NCBI GenBank assembly: GCA_023700785.1
Contig: JAMPYH010000038.1
Span: 1 to 13,324, forward strand
Source: Candidatus Zixiibacteriota bacterium
Lineage (GTDB): Bacteria > Zixibacteria > MSB-5A5 > GN15 > FEB-12
Reading direction: 5' to 3'
DNA: 13,324 nucleotides
A model generated the notes under the pieces. That model made no database searches. It had not been told where the DNA came from and saw nothing but the letters and a program-made list of their open reading frames with translations. The position numbers were made by a program, and so were the translations under genes. Every line of letters begins with the position of its first letter. The first letter of the stretch is position 1. Of this stretch, positions 9,096 to 13,324 are shown one piece after another.

Positions 9096-9101
9096 CCTCC
9101 T
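9096..9101 (-). promoter_or_regulatory. AGGAGG in the murB-sprA gap, far from the sprA start
   Basis: A perfect Shine-Dalgarno core AGGAGG on the minus strand lies 33 nt upstream of the sprA ATG, much too far for normal use. No ATG, GTG or TTG lies at a usable spacing; the only codon at a good distance is ATC, which would open a short frame ending at a TAA just ahead of sprA. It may serve as a ribosome standby or re-initiation site after murB, or be chance. Confidence 0.4.
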
Positions 9102-9107
9102 ATGCTT

Positions 9108-10058
9108 TTAATCGAACTTCCCAAGCTGCTGGACTTCTTCCTGCAACTCAATGCCAAACTTCTCTTTAACCCTGGCTTTTAGTATATCGGCCAAAGTCCG
9201 GATATCTCGCGAGGTAGCCGTCCCTGAATTGACGATGATATTAGCGTGCCGTTCAAATACCCTGGCTCCGCCCACCGTCAACTGTTTGGCGCCTATATCC
9301 TCAAGCAGCCGCCCGGCCGGCAACTTGCCGTATTTCTCTCGTACATCAGGAATATTCTTGAAAAAACAGCCGGCCGATAGCCCATCATTGGGATGCTTAC
9401 CGTCCCGCTGGCTCAAAATGTCTTTTACCTTGGCGGCGATGGCGGTCTGGTCCCCCTTGGTCAATTTGATCCGCGCGTCCACAACTACCTCGTGAGTGAC
9501 TTTCAGGTAAGAATCGCGGTAGGCGAATTTGCAGTAATCCGGACCAACGGTCTTGATCGTCCCATCATGGTCGACCAGCCGAATAGACTCGATCACGCTC
9601 CCGATCTCTCCGCCAAACGCCCCGGCATTGCCGTAAATCGCGCCGCCGACCGAGCCCCAAATACCGGCGGCAAACTCCATCCCGGTAAGAGAGTTTGCGG
9701 TAGCGAAATCTACCAACGCCATCAGATCCTCCCCAGCGCCTACTTCGATGGTCTCTCCGTCTATCACCCGAAGGCCGACCACATCAACCTTGATGACCAG
9801 TCCGTCGTATCCTTCGTCCGAAACCAATAAATTGGTTCCGCCGCCCAAAACGAAATACGGGATCCGCAACCGTCTGGCCGACTCGATAGCCCGGGTAACT
9901 TCGGACCCGGAACGACAGGAATAAAAGTATTTTGCCCGCCCACCGGTCCGGTAGCTGGTCAGAGGGGCCAGTTCTCGAGCGAATTCAAGATTGGGGCCAA
10001 AAGCTTCCAGGAGGGTAGCCATTGGGATAGCTGAGCTTACTGCGGTCTGTTCTGTCAT
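9108..10058 (-). CDS. murB: MurB, UDP-N-acetylenolpyruvoylglucosamine reductase
   Basis: MurB reduces UDP-GlcNAc-enolpyruvate to UDP-MurNAc with NADPH and FAD, the second committed step of peptidoglycan precursor synthesis in the cytoplasm. The 316-residue protein shows the FAD-binding segments SYRTGGRA (35-42), VLGGGTNLLVSD (70-81) and AGIWGSVGGAIYGNAGAFGGEI (131-152), and the Tyr-Arg pair Y180-R181 in FAYRDS. The C-terminal substrate domain has SAGCFFKN (228-235), GRLLEDIGAK, HANIIVNSGTAT (271-282) and the catalytic-Glu region IELQEEVQQLG. The compact C-terminal part is of the type II MurB form. Two residues are worth noting: Cys231 stands where the proton-donating Ser usually is, a variant known in some MurB proteins, and Trp134 stands where the family normally has Pro (GIPG). 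The ATG at 10058-10056 is preceded by AGGA at close spacing and by a strong promoter. A Met at residue 13 is an alternative start. sprA begins 45 bp downstream. Confidence 0.96.
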   Translation of the reverse strand: MTEQTAVSSAIPMATLLEAFGPNLEFARELAPLTSYRTGGRAKYFYSCRSGSEVTRAIESARRLRIPYFVLGGGTNLLVSDEGYDGLVIKVDVVGLRVIDGETIEVGAGEDLMALVDFATANSLTGMEFAAGIWGSVGGAIYGNAGAFGGEIGSVIESIRLVDHDGTIKTVGPDYCKFAYRDSYLKVTHEVVVDARIKLTKGDQTAIAAKVKDILSQRDGKHPNDGLSAGCFFKNIPDVREKYGKLPAGRLLEDIGAKQLTVGGARVFERHANIIVNSGTATSRDIRTLADILKARVKEKFGIELQEEVQQLGKFD

Positions 10059-10201
10059 TTTCCTGCCATGAAAGTATAGCCTTCTTCCTGCCCAAAATCA
10101 AGGGAAGTCGGCGTTTTGCTGGGGTTTCCGTGCCGCCCGTCTGCCGTAGTTTATACCCCTCAAGCCGGAGAGAAAACTAAAATTTGGGGCTCGGTCCGGT
10201 C
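10059..10201 (-). other. Intergenic region between the DUF1844 gene and murB
   Basis: This 143-bp gap separates two transcription units on the same strand. Its murB-proximal end holds the promoter described separately. The distal part has a C4/G4 pairing possibility around 10147-10190 on the minus strand, but no compact hairpin followed by a T-run, so I do not call a terminator. A TATAAA-like hexamer near 10148-10153 has no good -35 partner. Confidence 0.6.
10073..10101 (-). promoter_or_regulatory. Sigma70-type promoter for murB and the genes after it
   Basis: On the minus strand a -35 box TTGATT (10101-10096) and a -10 box TATACT (10078-10073) are separated by exactly 17 bp. Five of six bases match consensus in the -10 and four in the -35. 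Transcription would begin near 10066, leaving only about 7-8 nt before the murB ATG. It is the only convincing promoter ahead of the murB-sprA-QC-selA-selB run, so it probably drives all five. Confidence 0.75.
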
Positions 10202-10534
10202 TTATGAATTATCGGCGGAAGTTGGGTCCGAATTTGCCGGTTTCTGGGGATTTCCCGATGACTGGACAGTCTGCTGATCACGCTTAAGTTCATCCACGAA
10301 ATTGAGCCGGAGTTCGTACAAAACATGCTCCATCAGCTTCCGCTCGTCGTCGCTCAGGTTTCCCCGGGTCTTGCGCTCAACCATCTCGAGCATATCGATC
10401 GAGTTTTTCGCCATATCCATGTCACGCTCGACCTTTCCGGTCATCGGATTGGCGGTTTTTCCCATCTGCTGCATCGCCGCCGCTTGCAGCGAAAGCACCA
10501 GTTGAAAATACTGTATATCGACTTCTTTTTCCAT
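10202..10534 (-). CDS. DUF1844 family small protein
   Basis: A 110-residue protein of unknown function whose core (residues 9-85) follows the DUF1844 pattern closely: FQLVLSLQAAAMQQMG, then NPMTGKVERDMDMAKNSIDMLEMVERKTRGNLSDDE in pieces at 29-64, then LMEHVLYELRLNFVDEL (68-84). It is predicted to be almost wholly alpha-helical, soluble, without signal peptide. The last 25 residues are polar and Ser/Asn/Pro-rich, probably disordered. I start it at the ATG 10534-10532 because a CAGGAG Shine-Dalgarno lies 5 nt upstream and the family homology begins just after. A longer frame to 10660 would run through the end of recG and shows no family similarity. The gene begins 16 bp after recG and is likely cotranscribed with it. 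No molecular role is established for DUF1844 that I can name. Confidence 0.88.
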   Translation of the reverse strand: MEKEVDIQYFQLVLSLQAAAMQQMGKTANPMTGKVERDMDMAKNSIDMLEMVERKTRGNLSDDERKLMEHVLYELRLNFVDELKRDQQTVQSSGNPQKPANSDPTSADNS

Positions 10535-10539
10535 AGCGA

Positions 10540-10545
10540 CTCCTG
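10540..10545 (-). promoter_or_regulatory. Shine-Dalgarno fixing the DUF1844 start
   Basis: CAGGAG on the minus strand, 5 nt before the ATG at 10534. It lies between the recG stop (10551) and this ATG and is the reason for rejecting the upstream in-frame ATG at 10660. Confidence 0.75.
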
Positions 10546-10550
10546 ACAGA

Positions 10551-12638
10551 TCATCCTCCCCCGAGCTGTAATTGCCTCTGTTCTGAACTGGTTCGCAGGT
10601 ACTGATACAGCGATCGGTACGGCTTGTCAAGGTTGGCCGGTTTATCGAACAACCTCTCAAGCAGCTTGCGCGACGCTTCCAGCAAATCTCGATCGGAGGT
10701 CAGGTTGGCCGCTCGAAGTTCCGGCAGTCCGGACTGCCGTACGCCGAATAGTTCTCCGGGACCTCGAAGCTGCAGATCCGCTTCAGCGATCTGGAACCCG
10801 TTGCCGTTGGCCGCGAAATACTCGAGCCGCTGCTGCGCGATATCGGAAAGCGGACCATGCGCGATCGCCACAACCGTCGATTGCTTCTCCCCTCGACCGA
10901 CCCTCCCCCGCAATTGGTGCAATTGCGCCAGCCCAAAACGCTCGGCATGCTCGATCACCATTAGGGTCGCGTTGGGATTATCCAAGCCGACCTCGATGAC
11001 CGTGGTTGACATCAATACATCTATCTTCCCCTGCCGAAACTGAGTCAGGACTTCATCCCGTTCTTTCGGCTTCACCCGCCCATGCACCATGCCAACCCGA
11101 AGATCCCGAAAGATCGAGACTGTCAATTCCTTGTAAGCATCTTCCACATTCTCCAGATCCACCTGGTCGGACTTTTCTATCAAAGGATAGATCACATAGG
11201 CCTGCCCATGTTCTTTTACCTGCTCTCGGATATATTCGAGGATCTTTGGGCGGGCGTCATCCATTCGCCAGACCGTCCGGATCGGCTTACGTCCTGGCGG
11301 CAGGTCGTCGATGGTGGAAATATCAAGGTCGCCGTAAAGCGTCAGGGCAAGCGTTCTCGGGATCGGTGTCGCCGTCATCACCAGCAGATCCGGCGAATCT
11401 CCTTTGGCGAACAGCTTGCCGCGCTGCTCCACGCCGAACCGATGTTGCTCGTCGATGATCACCAGCCCCAGACGCTCGAAGCTAACATAGTCATAAATGA
11501 GCGCGTGAGTTCCAAACAGGATATCGATCTTCCCCTCGCCGCATTTTTTGCCGATCGACTTGCGCTGGGCGGAGGTCAGATTTGACGTGAGCAGGTCCGA
11601 CGTCACCCCCACGTTCGCCAACGGCCCGCGCCAGTTACGGAAATGCTGCTCCGCGAGGATCTCAGTTGGCGCCATGAACGCGCATTGCAGATTGTTCTCT
11701 GCCGCGTATAACGCGGCGAGGACCGCCACCACCGTCTTGCCGCAGCCGACATCCCCCTGCAAAAGCCGCGACATCGGCGTCTGCTGTTGCAGATCGGAGA
11801 AGATCTCCCGGGTGACCTTCTTCTGACCCGAGGTCAGTTCGAAGGGCAACAGTTCTTTGATCTGTTTGAGTTTCTGCCCTGGCTCGGCATACGAGTGCTT
11901 TTTGACCGCTGATCTCTTTTTGCCGAGATTTTGGAAGACCACATACTGGAGGCCAAGCAGTTCATCGAACGCCAACCTTCGTCGGCTCGTCTCGATCTCC
12001 TCGCGTGATCTGGGATAATGGATCCCGCTGATCGCGTCGTGAAGTGTCGGCAGGTTGAGGTCCTGATGTTCCTTCACCGGCAAATGGTCCGGCATCCGCT
12101 CGGAAAGATGCTCCAGTATGAACGTGGTGAGCTGGCGGATCCCTTTGCTCGAAAGACCGATCTTGGAAAGCGCGGCAGTCTGAGGATAGACCGGGATAAT
12201 TCTCCCCGCGTGGATCATTCTGTCAGTATTCTCTTCCAGACGCTCAAGGTCCGGATGGACTATCTGCAGCCCCATAAAATCGGTCACCCGGCCGGTCGCG
12301 GCAAAGACCATCCCTTTTTTGAAATACCGTTCCCAGTATCTGACCGCCGCAAACCACATCAGCGCGATAGCCCCGGTCTCGTCCTGGAGCATTACTTCGT
12401 AACGCTGGCGTTTTCCATGGAGGATGCCGTGCGCCTTAACCTCACCAATAATGGTCGCCATCTCCCCAATCCGCAGGCGGTTGATCGGCACCACATTGGT
12501 TCGATCAAGATAATGCCGCGGAAGATAAGCAAGCAGATCGCGGACAGTCGCGAGGCCGTGGCGGGCGAGTTCCTCCCCCCGTTTCGGTCCCACCCCCTTT
12601 ACATACTGAAGCGGCGAATCCAGCTTAAGGTCCGGCAT
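10551..12638 (-). CDS. recG: RecG, ATP-dependent DNA helicase
   Basis: RecG is a superfamily 2 translocase that remodels stalled replication forks and branch-migrates Holliday junctions. The 695-residue length is normal. The N-terminal wedge part starts with a helix-hairpin-helix-like LQYVKGVGPKRGEELARHG (10-28) and DLLAYLPRHYLDR, followed by the OB fold (about 55-130). Helicase motifs follow in order: Walker A GDVGCGKT (295-302), motif Ia MAPTEILAEQH (322-332), Walker B DEQH (396-399), motif III TATPIPRTL (422-430), motif IV-V STTVIEVGLDNPNA (544-557) and motif VI HQLRGRVGRG (574-583). The RecG-specific TRG segment ADLQLRGPGELFGVRQSGLPEL is at 620-641. All key residues are present. No clear Shine-Dalgarno precedes the ATG at 12638. 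The upstream cupredoxin gene ends 72 bp before it, with no strong terminator between them. Confidence 0.97.
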   Translation of the reverse strand: MPDLKLDSPLQYVKGVGPKRGEELARHGLATVRDLLAYLPRHYLDRTNVVPINRLRIGEMATIIGEVKAHGILHGKRQRYEVMLQDETGAIALMWFAAVRYWERYFKKGMVFAATGRVTDFMGLQIVHPDLERLEENTDRMIHAGRIIPVYPQTAALSKIGLSSKGIRQLTTFILEHLSERMPDHLPVKEHQDLNLPTLHDAISGIHYPRSREEIETSRRRLAFDELLGLQYVVFQNLGKKRSAVKKHSYAEPGQKLKQIKELLPFELTSGQKKVTREIFSDLQQQTPMSRLLQGDVGCGKTVVAVLAALYAAENNLQCAFMAPTEILAEQHFRNWRGPLANVGVTSDLLTSNLTSAQRKSIGKKCGEGKIDILFGTHALIYDYVSFERLGLVIIDEQHRFGVEQRGKLFAKGDSPDLLVMTATPIPRTLALTLYGDLDISTIDDLPPGRKPIRTVWRMDDARPKILEYIREQVKEHGQAYVIYPLIEKSDQVDLENVEDAYKELTVSIFRDLRVGMVHGRVKPKERDEVLTQFRQGKIDVLMSTTVIEVGLDNPNATLMVIEHAERFGLAQLHQLRGRVGRGEKQSTVVAIAHGPLSDIAQQRLEYFAANGNGFQIAEADLQLRGPGELFGVRQSGLPELRAANLTSDRDLLEASRKLLERLFDKPANLDKPYRSLYQYLRTSSEQRQLQLGGG

Positions 12639-12710
12639 GCCGGTAAGATGGCTTCGCCGCGATAAAGGGTCAATTACTTTTGAGAGTCGATTCGCGCGAC
12701 AACAAATCGC

Positions 12711-13085
12711 CTAATTTACTGTCACTGTTCCGTCCATGCCGACATGGAACTTGCAGTGATATGGAAAAGAGCCGGCCGACATGAAAATATGCTGGTAGAT
12801 CGCGGCGTTCCCCATATTGGGGCTATCCAACTCGGTCCCCGCGTCCGAGGTGACACTGTGTGTGACGTTGTCGAAGTTGGTCCAGCGCACGGTATCGCCG
12901 ACCGCGATGGTGAGTGACGATGGGGAGAAACTGTTGCCGTTGATGGATACGGTCTTAAAGTGCGGTCGGGTTGTGCCGCCTCCACCGCCGGTAGGCGAGC
13001 TGTCGTCGCCGCATCCGGCGATCAGCGCGCCGATCGCGGTCAGACTAAGCACAAACAGCGATCGCGCCGAAACTGACTTGAACAT
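12711..13085 (-). CDS. Cupredoxin-domain (type I copper) lipoprotein
   Basis: A small blue-copper electron carrier, probably anchored to an envelope membrane. The 124-residue precursor has a lipoprotein signal: basic N-terminus, hydrophobic LFVLSLTAIGALIAGC with lipobox I22-A-G-C25, then Gly and Asp-Asp. A linker with five glycines (33-37) precedes a single cupredoxin domain (about 42-124) of plastocyanin/auracyanin type. It has FSPSSLTIAVGDTVRWTN (53-70) and the four type I copper ligands H76 (VTHSV), C111, H114 and M117 in HCKFHVGM, followed by GTVTV. Redox partner unknown; no respiratory genes adjoin it. Asp27-28 lies close to the lipid-bearing Cys but not at +2, so inner-membrane retention cannot be judged. 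The ATG is set by a strong AAAGGAGG at 13092-13099, 6 nt upstream. It is divergent from selC with 131 bp between. recG lies 72 bp downstream. Confidence 0.9.
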   Translation of the reverse strand: MFKSVSARSLFVLSLTAIGALIAGCGDDSSPTGGGGGTTRPHFKTVSINGNSFSPSSLTIAVGDTVRWTNFDNVTHSVTSDAGTELDSPNMGNAAIYQHIFMSAGSFPYHCKFHVGMDGTVTVN

Positions 13086-13091
13086 GGGTAT

Positions 13092-13099
13092 CCTCCTTT
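13092..13099 (-). promoter_or_regulatory. Strong Shine-Dalgarno of the cupredoxin gene
   Basis: AAAGGAGG on the minus strand, 6 nt from the ATG at 13085. It fixes the start and argues against a Bacteroidota host, where such sites are rare. Confidence 0.85.
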
Positions 13100-13181
13100 G
13101 AGGTCCCTAGAGGTTAAACGTCGTCCCAACCCTCCCAATCACCATAACAGAGACCAACCAAGTCCAGTTCGTACATCGGTC

Positions 13182-13210
13182 TTTACAGATTTGACCCGCT
13201 TCCGTATGTT
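13182..13210 (+). promoter_or_regulatory. Sigma70-type promoter of selC
   Basis: TTTACA at 13182-13187 and TATGTT at 13205-13210 are separated by 17 bp. The -10 ends 6 nt before the first base of the tRNA, so the expected transcription start falls on or next to G1 of the tRNA itself. The matches to consensus are 4 of 6 (-35: T,T,A,C,A at five of six if TTGACA is used) and 4 of 6 (-10). Confidence 0.6.
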
Positions 13211-13216
13211 CTTATC

Positions 13217-13313
13217 GGAAGCGGATGTCGTCTGGTGGCGGTCCCGGCCTTCAAAGCCGTGAGGGGGGCAATCGCATTGTCCCTGGTGGGTTCGATTCCC
13301 ACCCCTTCCGCCA
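13217..13313 (+). tRNA. selC: tRNA-Sec (anticodon UCA)
   Basis: This is the selenocysteine tRNA that SelA charges and SelB delivers to UGA. Diagnostic features are visible: GGAAG 5' end, discriminator G and encoded CCA (13311-13313), and anticodon UCA (13251-13253) in the loop CUUCAAA. The D-arm has a 6-bp stem (13227-13232 with 13237-13242, three pairs being G-U) and a 4-nt loop UGGU, as in bacterial tRNA-Sec. The long variable arm has an 8-9-bp stem (13264-13272 with 13276-13284) and a CGC loop, and the T-loop is UUCGAUU. The total length is 97 nt. The acceptor/T branch is odd: the 3' strand from the T-loop to the discriminator has 12 nt, not 13. It can be drawn as 8+4 with a C-C mismatch at pair 6, or as 7+5 with C13222 bulged. 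The second pair of the anticodon stem is a C-U mismatch. Confidence 0.95.
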
Positions 13314-13324
13314 ATTATCCGGTC

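Larger units (their letters stand above)
13086..13216. other. Divergent intergenic region between the cupredoxin gene and selC
   Basis: This 131-bp gap must hold promoters for both directions. The plus-strand one for selC is called separately. For the cupredoxin gene the minus strand has the ribosome site, but I see no -35/-10 pair good enough to call. Confidence 0.6.

Noticed and set aside
10535..10660. Longer ATG start for the DUF1844 protein
   Set aside because: The extra 42 residues run through the coding end of recG, have no family similarity, and a good Shine-Dalgarno precedes the inner ATG.
10555..10660. CRISPR array, insertion sequence or rRNA anywhere in the window
   Set aside because: No spaced direct repeats, transposase-like protein, terminal inverted repeats or rRNA motifs were seen; the window is filled by ordinary single-copy genes.
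2029..12638. A selenoprotein with in-frame UGA inside the window
   Set aside because: All the genes end at stops that match family lengths and none continues with homology past a TGA; the candidates TGA after selA and the QC-like gene are followed at once by the next gene's start.
12018..12665. 215-codon open frame on the plus strand opposite recG, and similar long plus-strand frames opposite selA, sprA and murB
   Set aside because: They lie wholly antisense to well-conserved genes in a GC-rich sequence; their translations have no recognisable domains or ribosome sites.
12639..12710. Terminator between the cupredoxin gene and recG
   Set aside because: Only a 4-5-bp stem (CGATT/AATCG or GTCG/CGAC) is possible and no T-run follows it.

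Overview
The window looks like a chromosomal segment of a GC-rich, Gram-negative bacterium of the FCB superphylum that is probably not a member of Bacteroidota; a Zixibacteria- or Gemmatimonadota-like lineage would fit. The inference rests on three things: an outer-membrane SprA-family protein and two lipoproteins (double membrane, FCB-type secretion), good Shine-Dalgarno sequences such as AAAGGAGG (Bacteroidota mostly lack them), and ordinary sigma70-type -35/-10 promoters with 17-bp spacers instead of the Bacteroidota promoter type. No marker gene here fixes the phylum.

Almost everything lies on the minus strand. Reading in transcription order from the right: a cupredoxin lipoprotein (13085-12711), recG (12638-10551), a small DUF1844 protein (10534-10202), then a 143-bp gap with a strong promoter, followed by a tight run of murB (10058-9108), sprA (9062-3000), a glutaminyl-cyclase-like M28 lipoprotein (2952-2029), selA (2032-665) and the start of selB (661 to beyond the left edge). 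The gaps in this run are 45, 47, -4 and 3 bp, so one transcript is likely. On the plus strand at the right end sits selC, the selenocysteine tRNA (13217-13313), with its own promoter.

Two themes stand out. First, the core selenocysteine decoding set (SelA, SelB, tRNA-Sec) is present within 13 kb, split between the two ends; the serine-to-phosphoserine-independent bacterial route is implied, while SelD and any selenoprotein are not in view. Second, a SprA-type outer-membrane translocon is followed directly by a predicted glutaminyl cyclase, and the predicted mature SprA begins with glutamine. This matches the 'Q-rule' known from Bacteroidota (Gln directly after signal peptidase I cleavage, then converted to pyroglutamate) and suggests that the export and N-terminal capping steps are co-expressed here.

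The tRNA-Sec itself is structurally unusual: its acceptor/T branch has one nucleotide fewer on the 3' side than the usual 8+5 bacterial arrangement. There is no stretch over 300 bases without a gene, and no mobile element, CRISPR array or rRNA was seen.
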